Origin: CAYRHJ01 sp964424105
GTDB lineage: Bacteria; Planctomycetota; Phycisphaerae; UBA1845
DNA: 64,000 bases
Direction: 5' to 3'
Assembly (NCBI GenBank): GCA_964424105.1
Contig: CAYRHJ010000004.1
Location: 76,065 to 140,064 of the forward strand
Shown here: in pieces, positions 18,164 to 27,228 of the stretch
Numbering within the stretch: the stretch's first letter is position 1
How the letters are laid out: each line of letters starts with the position of its first letter
Program-made: the position numbers and the translations under genes
Notes under the pieces: generated by a model
Told to the model about the DNA's origin: nothing
What the model saw: only the letters and a program-made list of their open reading frames with translations
The model's database searches: none

Positions 18164-18275
18164 TGCAAACGGCACGGCTAACTACACTAACGGGTCCATG
18201 CAACTCGTGACAAGTCGGACCTGAACACGCCCGAAGATCTCTCGCGGCAGGCGCGATGGCTGGACGCATGAACAG

Positions 18276-20174
18276 ATGGAACCCGAATTCATCACCATCA
18301 AGGGCGCGGCAGAACATAATCTGGCGGGGATCGATCTCAAACTGCCGCGCAACCGCCTGATTTGCTTCACCGGCGTGTCCGGCAGCGGCAAAAGCAGTCT
18401 CGCGTTCGACACACTGCACGCCGAAGGTCAGCGGCGATACATCGAATCGCTCAGCGCCTATGCGCGGCAGTTTCTCGGCCAAACGCCCAAACCCAACGTC
18501 GAGCAGATCACCGGCCTCAGTCCGACGGTGGCCATTCAACAGAAGACCGGCGGATGGAACCCGCGCAGCACGGTGGCCACCATCACCCAGATTCACGATT
18601 ATCTTCGCGTACTATTCGCCCGCGTGGGAACGCAACATTGCACGCGTTGCGATCAGCCTATCTCCGCGCAAACTCGCGAACAGATCGCGTCGCGAATTCT
18701 GGCCCTGGAAATGAATCAAAAAATTCTGATCCTCGCGCCGATCGTCAGGGGTCAAAAGGGCGAATTTCGAGACCTCTTTCAGGACCTGTTGAGGCGGGGG
18801 TTTTCCCGGGCACGTGTCGATGGACGGATCGTCAGCTTGGCCGACGACCCCAACCTCCGCCGAAACGTCCGACATCATATCGAGCTGGTCGTCGACCGTT
18901 TGCACGTCGGCAAGGCGTCTGAAACGCGGCTGAGCGAAGCCATCGAAAACGCACTGAACTTCGGCGAGGGCACGCTGGTGATCCATCGCATGGACGACGA
19001 ACAACCGGCCAAGAAACCCAAGCGAGACTGGTTGCTGTCCTCGCGGTACGCCTGCCCGCAATGTGCCCTCAGTTTCGAGCCGCCATCACCACAACTGTTC
19101 AGCTTCAACTCGCCCACCGGAATGTGTCTGACCTGCGACGGAATCGGAACCCGTTTCGATTTCGACATTGACCTCCTTGTCCCCGATCCCCGCAAATCGT
19201 TTCTGAATCTGGCCATCGAGCCCATGCGTGTTCGCGTGGGTAAGTGGCGACGTCATTTTTTCGAATCCGTAGCCAAGCATCTCGGCATCAAGCTTTCCAC
19301 CCCATGGAAAGACCTACCGGAACAAGCCCGTCACGCCCTGCTCCACGGAACGGGCGACACCCATTTGACTTTCGAATGGAAATGGTCCGGCGGCGTGTGG
19401 AAGCACGGCGGGACGTTTGACGGCGTCATCCACGAACTGCACGACAAGCACCGCAAAGCCAAGTCGTCTTTCGTGCGGGCCTATTACGAAAAATACATGC
19501 GAACGACCACCTGCCCCGCATGCCAAGGCGCTCGACTGAACCCGCAGGCGTTGGCCGTCAAACTGAACAACCGATCCATTCAAGATTGCCTGGCCATGAG
19601 CATCGCCGACTCCGCCCAGCATTTTCGCAAGCTGAAGCTCGACGCCACACAGACCATCATCGCTCGCGACGTGCTCAAGGAAATCACGTCCCGCTTGCAG
19701 TTCTTGATCGACGTCGGGCTGCATTATCTGTCGCTCGATCGCACCGCACCGACGCTGTCGGGTGGTGAATCGCAGCGCATTCGTCTGGCCTCCCAGATCG
19801 GTTCGGGCCTGACGGGCGTGTTGTACGTTTTGGACGAGCCCAGCATCGGTTTGCACGCCCGCGACAATCGCCGCCTGCTCGAAGCACTGCAACGTCTGCG
19901 AGACATGGGCAACACCGTCATCGTCGTCGAGCACGACGAAGACACCATGCGGGCCGCGGACATTATTGTCGACTTCGGGCCGGGCCCCGGCGTGCGCGGC
20001 GGACACGTGGTCGCCCAAGGCGATCTGAACACGATTCGGAAGTGCCCCCGGTCCCTCACCGCCAAGTACCTCAGCGGCGAAGAAACGATCGAAATCCCGC
20101 AGCGGCGAGCGGTCGGCCACATGCCTAAACGAAACCGGAGCAAACGCCGCAAATTCGTTGGGAGAAGCAATTGA
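18276..20174 (+). CDS. uvrA: UvrA, first ABC module (N-terminal part of a split double-length UvrA)
   Basis: 632 residues, corresponding to only the N-terminal half-module of a standard UvrA. Present in order: Walker A TGVSGSGKSSLAFDTL; the YIESLSAYARQFL signature; a CTRC half-zinc site; the UvrB-binding and insertion domains (about 120-420) with CPQC, CLTC and CPAC; the ABC signature LSGGESQRIRLASQIG; and Walker B LYVLDEPSIGLH. It stops after YLSGEETIEIPQRR, exactly the linker that normally joins the two UvrA halves. UvrA recognises helix-distorting DNA damage and loads UvrB. The remaining three modules are at 21245-26335, after three small inserted genes. The ATG at 18276 lacks an obvious strong ribosome-binding site. 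Confidence 0.93.
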   Translation: MEPEFITIKGAAEHNLAGIDLKLPRNRLICFTGVSGSGKSSLAFDTLHAEGQRRYIESLSAYARQFLGQTPKPNVEQITGLSPTVAIQQKTGGWNPRSTVATITQIHDYLRVLFARVGTQHCTRCDQPISAQTREQIASRILALEMNQKILILAPIVRGQKGEFRDLFQDLLRRGFSRARVDGRIVSLADDPNLRRNVRHHIELVVDRLHVGKASETRLSEAIENALNFGEGTLVIHRMDDEQPAKKPKRDWLLSSRYACPQCALSFEPPSPQLFSFNSPTGMCLTCDGIGTRFDFDIDLLVPDPRKSFLNLAIEPMRVRVGKWRRHFFESVAKHLGIKLSTPWKDLPEQARHALLHGTGDTHLTFEWKWSGGVWKHGGTFDGVIHELHDKHRKAKSSFVRAYYEKYMRTTTCPACQGARLNPQALAVKLNNRSIQDCLAMSIADSAQHFRKLKLDATQTIIARDVLKEITSRLQFLIDVGLHYLSLDRTAPTLSGGESQRIRLASQIGSGLTGVLYVLDEPSIGLHARDNRRLLEALQRLRDMGNTVIVVEHDEDTMRAADIIVDFGPGPGVRGGHVVAQGDLNTIRKCPRSLTAKYLSGEETIEIPQRRAVGHMPKRNRSKRRKFVGRSN

Positions 20175-20263
20175 CTCTGCAAATAAAAGCATGACTTGCA
20201 GTCGGCGTGCTTACGATCAGCGCTATTTATTCTACGTGGCTCCATGCTCGCAACTACGCTAAC

Positions 20264-20419
20264 ATGGGAACAGATGCAAACCGTGAACGCGATGAAGGGA
20301 ATGAGTGGGCGGGGGATTTCCACGCTCGGATGGCCGAGCGATATATGTGGCGTACTGTAAATTTCCAAAGCATAAAAGCCGGGACAATTGTTATTCTGCT
20401 ATTTCTGTTGTTGAGATGA
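20264..20419 (+). CDS. Small membrane-anchored protein in the uvrA split
   Basis: 51 residues starting MGTDANRERDEGNEWAGDFH, with a hydrophilic charged N-terminal half and one C-terminal helix (AGTIVILLFLLL). It ends five bases before the next ATG, so it appears translationally linked. No family is recognised. Base composition here is clearly lower in GC than in the flanking uvrA parts. Support comes from tight spacing and a plausible tail anchor only, so it may not be real. Confidence 0.4.
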   Translation: MGTDANRERDEGNEWAGDFHARMAERYMWRTVNFQSIKAGTIVILLFLLLR

Positions 20420-20423
20420 AAAA

Positions 20424-20657
20424 ATGGACGGGTTCGATTTGCGCAATGACGACACGACTGAACGCGCGCTCCGATTGAGACAAATGATCGCCGCACACGT
20501 GCGCAATATGCCGGATCCAGAGCGCGATAGAATGATGCAGTGCTTCTTAGCGCAATCGCGAGGCAGCTTAGGAAACATCATTTTATCGCGCAAGATGTTG
20601 AAAACAATCATGAGAATTCGCGAAGGGCTAAGGCACGCACGAACCGACAACGCGTAG
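20424..20657 (+). CDS. Small helical protein of unknown function paired with a nucleotidyltransferase
   Basis: 77 residues, highly charged and predicted mostly helical (TTERALRLRQMIAAHVRNM; SRKMLKTIMRIREGLRHAR). It starts at an ATG four bases after the preceding stop and is followed ten bases later by the nucleotidyltransferase. Small helical partners beside minimal nucleotidyltransferases are known from toxin-antitoxin arrangements (HEPN/MNT, AbiEi/AbiEii), but no HEPN Rx4-6H motif is seen here. The partnership is inferred from position only. Confidence 0.6.
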   Translation: MDGFDLRNDDTTERALRLRQMIAAHVRNMPDPERDRMMQCFLAQSRGSLGNIILSRKMLKTIMRIREGLRHARTDNA

Positions 20658-20666
20658 GATGTATGC

Positions 20667-21239
20667 ATGTCGACCGATCCACTCATAGATGTGCTTAGTG
20701 CAGTTGTCACGGTACTGGACAGAGGCGGGGTCCTCTATGCCGTCACCGGCTCTGTCGCGAGCAGCATTCTGGGTGAGCCGCGCACCAGTCTTGACATAGA
20801 CATAGTCGTGCAGATGTCCACAGCACAAGCCAGACAAATAGTACGCAGTCTCCCCCCACGTTTTTACTGTTCCGAGAGAATGCTCGTTGATGCGGTGACA
20901 GATCACAGTATAGCAAACCTAATAGATCAAGAAACCGGACTTAAGGTTGACCTGTCAGTGATGGCTGACGCACCGTTCTTCAAAGACGTCATGAAACGGC
21001 GCATACTTCTGAGCTTCGGCCCTGACACCCCGGGCTATTACGTTGTCACTGCGGAAGACGTGATTTTGATGAAACTGCTCTGGCGACTTGACAGTCAATC
21101 GAAGAAGCAATGGGATGATGCACTCGGTGTCGTTCGCGTCCGTGGGGCACTTCTTGACTGGAAATATCTATTTGAACAGGCCGGTCGATTGGATATTACG
21201 GAGGACCTCGAGGCGTTAAGAGACGAAGGCGGCGTCTGA
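20667..21239 (+). CDS. Minimal nucleotidyltransferase-fold protein (AbiEii/DUF6036-like)
   Basis: 190 residues. The core GSVASSILGEPRTSLDID holds the helix-turn GS (residues 28-29) and catalytic-type D43-x-D45; a third Asp is at about 95 (GLKVDLSV). This is the metal-binding pattern of the polymerase-beta nucleotidyltransferase superfamily. The C-terminal part (TAEDVILMKLLWRL, WDDALGVVRVRG, LDWKYLFEQAGRL) resembles AbiEii-like or DUF6036 proteins. Such enzymes transfer NMP to tRNA or protein and can act as toxins. It starts ten bases after the 77-residue partner and ends five bases before the second uvrA part. The fold is well supported; function as toxin, antitoxin or housekeeping enzyme is open. 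Confidence 0.78.
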   Translation: MSTDPLIDVLSAVVTVLDRGGVLYAVTGSVASSILGEPRTSLDIDIVVQMSTAQARQIVRSLPPRFYCSERMLVDAVTDHSIANLIDQETGLKVDLSVMADAPFFKDVMKRRILLSFGPDTPGYYVVTAEDVILMKLLWRLDSQSKKQWDDALGVVRVRGALLDWKYLFEQAGRLDITEDLEALRDEGGV

Positions 21240-21244
21240 CCACG

Positions 21245-24200
21245 ATGGGAAGGAAGCTGAAAAGCAGGCCACCCCACGCACCCCAGCCGGCCACCAACGG
21301 CGACGTCCGCTGGCTGACCGTCGTCGGCGCGCGGCAAAACAATCTCAAGAACGTCGATATTTCAATTCCCCTGGGGCGCTTCGTCTGCGTCACCGGCGTT
21401 TCGGGCAGCGGCAAAAGCTCGCTGGTCAACGACATCATCGCCGAACAACTCGCCCGCGATCTCAACAAGGCTGAAAAATACCAGCCGGGCCGACATGAGC
21501 GATTGGACGGCGAAGAACACCTCGACAAGGTCCTCAGCATCGATCAGTCGCCAATCGGACGAACACCCCGATCAAACCCCGCGACCTACATCAAGGCCTT
21601 CGATCTGATTCGCGACCTCTACGCCAGACTGCCCGACGCCAAGGTTCGCGGCTACAAGCCCGGCCGATTCAGCTTCAATGTCTCCGCGGCGATGAATATG
21701 GGTGGTCGTTGTGAATCGTGCGAAGGCAACGGGGCCACCCGCGTCGACATGGACTTTCTCGCCGACCTGTGGGTCTCCTGCCCCGTCTGCCAAGGCCGGC
21801 GCTTCACCCGCGAGACGTTGCAAATCCTGTTCAAGGGCAAGAGCGTTGCGGACGTATTGGAAATGGACGTAGGGCAGGCGCACGAACACTTCGCCAACGT
21901 GCCCAAAATCGCCCACATGCTCGAAACGCTGCACCGCGTCGGCTTGGATTATATCAAACTGGGACAATCTTCCGTGACATTGTCCGGCGGTGAAGCGCAG
22001 CGCATCAAGCTGGCCCGCGAACTGGTCCGCAGGTCAACGGGTAAAACGCTTTACATCCTGGATGAGCCGACCACGGGATTGCATTTCGACGATATCAAGA
22101 GACTATTGTCCGTGCTTCATGGCTTCGTGGACGCGGGCAATTCCGTGCTGGTCATCGAACACAATCTTGACGTGATCAAAACGGCGGACTGGATCATCGA
22201 CCTCGGTCCCGAGGGCGGCGCGGACGGCGGTCACATCGTCGCCCAAGGAACTCCGGAATCCGTCGCCCAAGTCAAGGCCAGTCACACCGGCCAGGCCCTG
22301 CGACACGTCCTTGATCCCCATCGGCGGCGCACGCAATCGCCGATTCGCCTACCGAAGAAAGCCCATCGACGCCGAGCCGGCTCCAACGGTGCCCTGAACT
22401 CCATCAACGTCGTGGGCGCGCGGCAACACAATCTAAAGAACATCACGGTGGACGTTCCCCGTGGAAAAATGACCGTCTTCAGCGGGCTGTCGGGCAGCGG
22501 CAAGAGCAGCCTAGCCATTGACACGATCTACGCGGAAGGACAGCGTCGCTACATCGAGTCGCTCAGCGCCTACGCTCGCCAATTTCTCGTCCAGTTTCAG
22601 AAGCCGCACGTCGACCACGTCCACGGTCTGTCACCCGCCATCGCCATCGAGCAAAAGTCAGCCACCAAATCACCCCGTTCGACCGTCGGAACCGTTACGG
22701 AAATCTATGACTACATGCGCATCTTCTGGGCCCGGATCGGGCAACCCTTCTGCCATCAGTGCCAGGCTCCCATCGGCAGCCAATCCAGCGATGAAATCGT
22801 CGAGCGACTGCTGGACGTCGCTGACGGATTGGATGTCATACTATTGGCACCGTTGTCAAAATACACGCATGAATCCTACGCCGACCTGATCGAACGACAA
22901 CGCAGCCAAGGATTCCGCCGCCTGCGCGTCGACGGTCACCTGTTCGGCATCGAAGACGATATCCCCGTCGACGATCTCCGTCAGCATCGCATCGAAGCCG
23001 TCATCGACCGGATCAAGATCAGCAAGGCCCGCCGTGGGCGCATCACCGAAAGCGTCGAACTGGCGCTCGCCGTCGGTGGGGGAAATCTCCTGGTTTGGAT
23101 CGGTTCCGTCGAGGAACGTTTGGATGGCGGCGCATCCACGGATTCCAGCCCTGGTCGTTCGACGTCTTCGAAGGCCCGCGAGCTTCGCTTCTCGCAATTG
23201 CATTCCTGCTCGCAGTGCGGAGTGGGTTTCGATGAACCGACGCCGCATCATTTCTCGTTTAATACTCGACTCGGTTGGTGTCCGAATTGCGAGGGCCTCG
23301 GCGTGCAAAAAGGGGCCAGTCCCGACGCCATCGCTCCACGTCCCTCGCGAAGCATTCTCGGCGGCGCCCTGAGCGGGTGGGAAAGCGCGCGGCGCAACCG
23401 CGTTATGGCTGCCACGTTGACCGCGCTCGCCCATCACGTCGGCTTCGACGTGGAAACGCCCTGGACGGACCTCGACGAAACACACAAAATGGCCATTCTC
23501 TTCGGAACGGGCGACGATTGGATCACCCCAAACCCATCGGGCAACTTCAGCGGCGGGAGCTGGAAAGGGGTACGATTTCGTTGGCGAGGATATTTCCCCG
23601 CCATCGATCGCGCCGTCCGTGCGAGCTGGACTTATCGCAGAAAACTGGACGAATTAGCCACCGACGTTTCCTGCGCCGCCTGCGAAGGGTCGCGCTTACG
23701 ACGGGAATCCCGATTCGTTCGCATCGCCGGAATGTCCATCGATCAGGTCTGCCGGATGCCCCTGCAACAGACAGCCGCCTACTTCAAGTCCTTGAAACTC
23801 AATGCCCGCCAGCGCCGAATCTCGGGCGAACTCCTGCACGAAATCGAATCGCGAATCCAATTCCTCGTCGAAGTCGGTCTGCATTATCTGACCCTTCATC
23901 GACCCGCGCCCAGCCTGTCGGGCGGCGAATCACAGCGCATCCGACTCGCGTCTCAAATCGGCAGCGGACTGACCGGCGTGCTGTACGTGCTCGACGAGCC
24001 TACCATAGGCCTGCACCCGCGCGACAATGACAAGCTCATCGGCGCCCTGCGCAAACTCCGCAATCTCGGCAACACCCTGATCGTTGTCGAACACGATCGT
24101 GACGTAATGGCCGACGCCGATCACGTCATCGATTTTGGCCCGGGCGCAGGCGCGGATGGAGGTTACGTGGTCGGCGCCACCACACCTGCCCGACTGCACA

Positions 24201-26335
24201 AGTCGCGTCAGTCGTTGACCGGCCAATACCTCGCCGGCAAACAGGCCATCGAAATTCCCACGAACCGCCGCCCCGTTGATCCGTATCCCTCCGTCGTGCC
24301 CAATCACTGGCTGGTTATCAACGGGGCACGGCATCACAACTTGCGAGAGATCGACGTCGCTATTCCACTCGGTCGATTCATCGCCGTGACCGGCGTTTCG
24401 GGCAGCGGGAAAAGCTCGCTGGTGACCGAGACCGTGTATCCCGCGCTGGCCAACCGCATTCACCGGACCCGCACGCTGCCCGGGGCACACGACGGTTTGT
24501 TCGGCGCGGAGAACATCGACAAGATCATCCTTGTCGACGCCTCGCCCATCGGAAACAGCCCCAGCAGCAACGCCGCAACCTACACCGGCTTGTTTGACCA
24601 CGTTCGCGAGCTTTTTGCCAGACTGCCGGAAAGCAAGATCCGGGGCTACACCGCCAACCGTTTCAGCTTCAACAGGCCCGGGGGTCGATGCGAAGCCTGC
24701 GAGGGCTTCGGTCAACGGCGCATCGAGATGCACTTTCTAGCCGACGTCTGGGTGGAATGTGAAAGCTGCGGCGGCGCCCGCTACATCAAGGAAACGCTTG
24801 ACGTACGATACCGCGAAAAGAACATCGCGGACGTCTTGCAGATGCGGGTGGCAGAGGCTTTGCGGCTGTTTGACCCGGTTCCCAAGGTCCGGCGACTGCT
24901 TCAAACACTCGACGATGTCGGCCTGGGATATTTGCAGTTGGGACAACCCGCTCCCACGCTATCCGGAGGCGAAGCCCAACGTGTCCGATTGGCTGCGGAA
25001 TTGGGTCGGCCATCCACCGGCAAGACGTTTTACGTGCTCGACGAACCGACGACCGGTCTGCATTTTCACGATCTTCGCAAACTTCTGGACGTGCTGCATC
25101 GACTCGTGGACTTGGGAAACACGGTCCTGTGCATCGAACACAATCTCGACGTGATTAAAACCGCGGATCACGTCATCGACATCGGTCCGGATGCCGCGAA
25201 CCTGGGCGGCACGATCGTCGTCGCGGGCACTCCCGAAACCGTCGCAAGTCATCCATCGTCGCACACGGGATTGTCGCTTCAATCGATCTTGGCCAAGGGA
25301 CCATATGCCGCGCGTACGACGTACGATGCCCAACGACAAACCACACTTGAACAGGATCTGGCCAAGCCCATCGACGTGGGCGCCATGGGAATCGACGGTC
25401 AAATGCCCTGGATTGTGAATGGAAAAGCGTGGCACACCGTGAACCATCGCGACCGACAAGGCCGACCGGTGTGTTGGGACCCGGGCATTTTGACATGGTT
25501 GGTCGAGACCATCGAGAGTGTGCCTGGAATGAACCACGCGGACTGGAACCAACGCGCCTGCGTCGAAATCAAAGCCAAGAATGGCGGCAAGATCTGGTTC
25601 GCACATCTGCTGACCGGTGGACGGGAACTTCTGGAGTTATCCCTGCGTGTTCCCACCGGTCGCTTTCAAGAATCAACCGTCGCCCGCCAATTGGCGGTGA
25701 AATCGCTTGACCAGCGTGATGACTTGCCCATCTATGGCGCATGGTCGCGCGTCCGCGTCCGCTCCGTCAGTCGCGAATATGACGAAGTTCGCGCCTATCT
25801 ACGTGACTTCAAGGACGTAAAGAAAACGGCGTTCAAGTCACTGGTTCAAAAGGCCTGCCAAGCACATCTGTCCGTCCTGCCCGACAAGGATCAACCCACT
25901 GCCAAGCGTCCGTGGATATCCAATGGCCGACAATGGCATATGTCGCAACAGAACATCCATCCCCGGCGACGCATCACATGGTCGCCGGCGCTGATTCCGT
26001 CATTGATCGGCAAACTGAGCAAGCTGAGCGCGGATCTGGATTTCGACTGGTCCGGCAAGGTGTCGATCGGCATGCGACATCGAAATCGCGGGAGGCGTGT
26101 CGGGAAGATCGTCACCAACATGGGCGACGGGTTGCGCTGCGAATTCATCGTACCCAAGGGGCGATTCACGCCCATGCAAATCGAACGGCTGGGATCATCA
26201 CCCACTCTGAAAACCCAGTCCGGGCGGGACACCATTACATTCTGGGTGGCCTCGATCGATCAGCTCGATGTCAAGCAACTTCTGCCGGTCGTTCAAGCCG
26301 CCTGCAAATTCACGATGGAGAGACAATCCACATGA
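21245..26335 (+). CDS. uvrA: UvrA modules 2-4 with C-terminal tandem domain (second part of split double-length UvrA)
   Basis: 1,696 residues. Module 2 (about 20-370) is a UvrA C-half: Walker A at about 50, CESC/CPVC zinc site, LSGGEAQRIKLARELV, LYILDEPTTGLHFDD. Module 3 (about 385-1010) is an N-half: Walker A at about 412, YIESLSAYARQFL, CHQC, CPNC, CAAC, LSGGESQRIRLASQIG, LYVLDEPTIGLHPRD. Module 4 (about 1020-1355) is a second C-half: Walker A at about 1048, CEAC/CESC, LSGGEAQRVRLAAEL, FYVLDEPTTGLHFHD. All motifs look intact. Residues about 1380-1696 hold two similar domains of roughly 150-175 residues with a PWI-NG-x-WH start and a later P-x-GRF motif. With the 632-residue first part it makes a four-module UvrA, two UvrA copies end to end. 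Confidence 0.93.
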   Translation: MGRKLKSRPPHAPQPATNGDVRWLTVVGARQNNLKNVDISIPLGRFVCVTGVSGSGKSSLVNDIIAEQLARDLNKAEKYQPGRHERLDGEEHLDKVLSIDQSPIGRTPRSNPATYIKAFDLIRDLYARLPDAKVRGYKPGRFSFNVSAAMNMGGRCESCEGNGATRVDMDFLADLWVSCPVCQGRRFTRETLQILFKGKSVADVLEMDVGQAHEHFANVPKIAHMLETLHRVGLDYIKLGQSSVTLSGGEAQRIKLARELVRRSTGKTLYILDEPTTGLHFDDIKRLLSVLHGFVDAGNSVLVIEHNLDVIKTADWIIDLGPEGGADGGHIVAQGTPESVAQVKASHTGQALRHVLDPHRRRTQSPIRLPKKAHRRRAGSNGALNSINVVGARQHNLKNITVDVPRGKMTVFSGLSGSGKSSLAIDTIYAEGQRRYIESLSAYARQFLVQFQKPHVDHVHGLSPAIAIEQKSATKSPRSTVGTVTEIYDYMRIFWARIGQPFCHQCQAPIGSQSSDEIVERLLDVADGLDVILLAPLSKYTHESYADLIERQRSQGFRRLRVDGHLFGIEDDIPVDDLRQHRIEAVIDRIKISKARRGRITESVELALAVGGGNLLVWIGSVEERLDGGASTDSSPGRSTSSKARELRFSQLHSCSQCGVGFDEPTPHHFSFNTRLGWCPNCEGLGVQKGASPDAIAPRPSRSILGGALSGWESARRNRVMAATLTALAHHVGFDVETPWTDLDETHKMAILFGTGDDWITPNPSGNFSGGSWKGVRFRWRGYFPAIDRAVRASWTYRRKLDELATDVSCAACEGSRLRRESRFVRIAGMSIDQVCRMPLQQTAAYFKSLKLNARQRRISGELLHEIESRIQFLVEVGLHYLTLHRPAPSLSGGESQRIRLASQIGSGLTGVLYVLDEPTIGLHPRDNDKLIGALRKLRNLGNTLIVVEHDRDVMADADHVIDFGPGAGADGGYVVGATTPARLHKSRQSLTGQYLAGKQAIEIPTNRRPVDPYPSVVPNHWLVINGARHHNLREIDVAIPLGRFIAVTGVSGSGKSSLVTETVYPALANRIHRTRTLPGAHDGLFGAENIDKIILVDASPIGNSPSSNAATYTGLFDHVRELFARLPESKIRGYTANRFSFNRPGGRCEACEGFGQRRIEMHFLADVWVECESCGGARYIKETLDVRYREKNIADVLQMRVAEALRLFDPVPKVRRLLQTLDDVGLGYLQLGQPAPTLSGGEAQRVRLAAELGRPSTGKTFYVLDEPTTGLHFHDLRKLLDVLHRLVDLGNTVLCIEHNLDVIKTADHVIDIGPDAANLGGTIVVAGTPETVASHPSSHTGLSLQSILAKGPYAARTTYDAQRQTTLEQDLAKPIDVGAMGIDGQMPWIVNGKAWHTVNHRDRQGRPVCWDPGILTWLVETIESVPGMNHADWNQRACVEIKAKNGGKIWFAHLLTGGRELLELSLRVPTGRFQESTVARQLAVKSLDQRDDLPIYGAWSRVRVRSVSREYDEVRAYLRDFKDVKKTAFKSLVQKACQAHLSVLPDKDQPTAKRPWISNGRQWHMSQQNIHPRRRITWSPALIPSLIGKLSKLSADLDFDWSGKVSIGMRHRNRGRRVGKIVTNMGDGLRCEFIVPKGRFTPMQIERLGSSPTLKTQSGRDTITFWVASIDQLDVKQLLPVVQAACKFTMERQST

Positions 26336-27060
26336 CCGATCTGGTACCCAATCGTGCCTTGCTGGACCTGGAGTTTCCCCTGCATTACAGGTCAAGCCCA
26401 CCAGCCATCGACGGCCAACTGAAGGGTTGGACGGATGAAGAATTATTGCCGGCATTCAGCCTGCTGGAAGACGTCGAACCCTTCGCACCGGTCTGGGCAT
26501 GCTGGAATGAATCGGGGCTGTTCGTCGCCTCCCGCGTGGACCGAAAGCGCCTGCCGCTCCGGTGCGACCCCCGGCAGTTTTGGAAGGGGGACAACCTCCG
26601 GCTGTGTATCGACACACGTGATAATCGACAGGCCCGCCGAGCCAACAAATACTGTCATCAGTTGTACTTGCTGCCGACAGGCGGCGGTCCGAAGAAAAAC
26701 CAGCCGATAGCGGGGATCGGCAAAATGTACGGCGCTCAACAACAGCCACGCCTGGAAACAGTCCGACCCGAATTTGCTGGCCAGAATGTTCAAGTCACCA
26801 TTGCACACCCATCGTCTGATGGGCGAACCAAATCTGATTTGACCATCGCCGCGACGCTGACCGCCCACAGTTATCAGTTAGAAGCCTTCATCCCCGGTAG
26901 GCGGCTTTTTGGCTACGACCCGACGGATCATCCCCGTATCGGGTTGTTCTACATGCTGGAGGACGGCGACTTCGGGCAGCAGTTCCTGACCGTGGGGGAC
27001 GACCTTAATTGGCACATCGACCCCTCAACTTGGCCAACGGCTGTATTGGCCGACAAGTAA
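26332..27060 (+). CDS. CBM9-like domain protein translationally coupled to uvrA
   Basis: 242 residues, overlapping the uvrA stop by 4 bp (ATGA). Sequence features fit the carbohydrate-binding module 9/DOMON-like beta-sandwich: PLHYRSSPPAIDGQLKGW at the start, APVWACWNESGLFVASRV, LRLCIDTRDNR, YQLEAFIPGRRLFGYDP, RIGLFYMLED and DPSTWPTAVLADK. No signal peptide or membrane helix is present, so it should be cytosolic, unlike most CBM9 domains. The overlap suggests a role tied to the UvrA system or simple co-expression; no function is known to me. It ends shortly before a bidirectional terminator. Confidence 0.75.
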   Translation: MTDLVPNRALLDLEFPLHYRSSPPAIDGQLKGWTDEELLPAFSLLEDVEPFAPVWACWNESGLFVASRVDRKRLPLRCDPRQFWKGDNLRLCIDTRDNRQARRANKYCHQLYLLPTGGGPKKNQPIAGIGKMYGAQQQPRLETVRPEFAGQNVQVTIAHPSSDGRTKSDLTIAATLTAHSYQLEAFIPGRRLFGYDPTDHPRIGLFYMLEDGDFGQQFLTVGDDLNWHIDPSTWPTAVLADK

Positions 27061-27165
27061 CGTCAATTCCCCTGATACCGGTCAGATCGATCGCGCCTCG
27101 CCGTCAAAGGCACCCCATTCCACTCATCTATCGAAAGAAATTATTCGAACCAAGCGCATAGTAAA

Positions 27166-27194
27166 GGCGGGGTGAGAACAAGTCTCACCCCGCC
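27166..27194. terminator. Bidirectional terminator hairpin
   Basis: GGCGGGGTGAGA (27166-27177) and TCTCACCCCGCC (27183-27194) form a perfect 12-bp stem with a five-base loop, located between convergent stops. On the - strand it is followed by TTTACT; on the + strand by GTTGGGGTTTC. Confidence 0.85.
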
Positions 27195-27228
27195 GTTGGG
27201 GTTTCAAACAGCTACCTCGTCAGGGCTT

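Noticed and set aside
18276..20174. uvrA first part as a decaying pseudogene
   Set aside because: All ATPase and zinc motifs are intact and the stop lies at a natural linker, so it is more likely functional.
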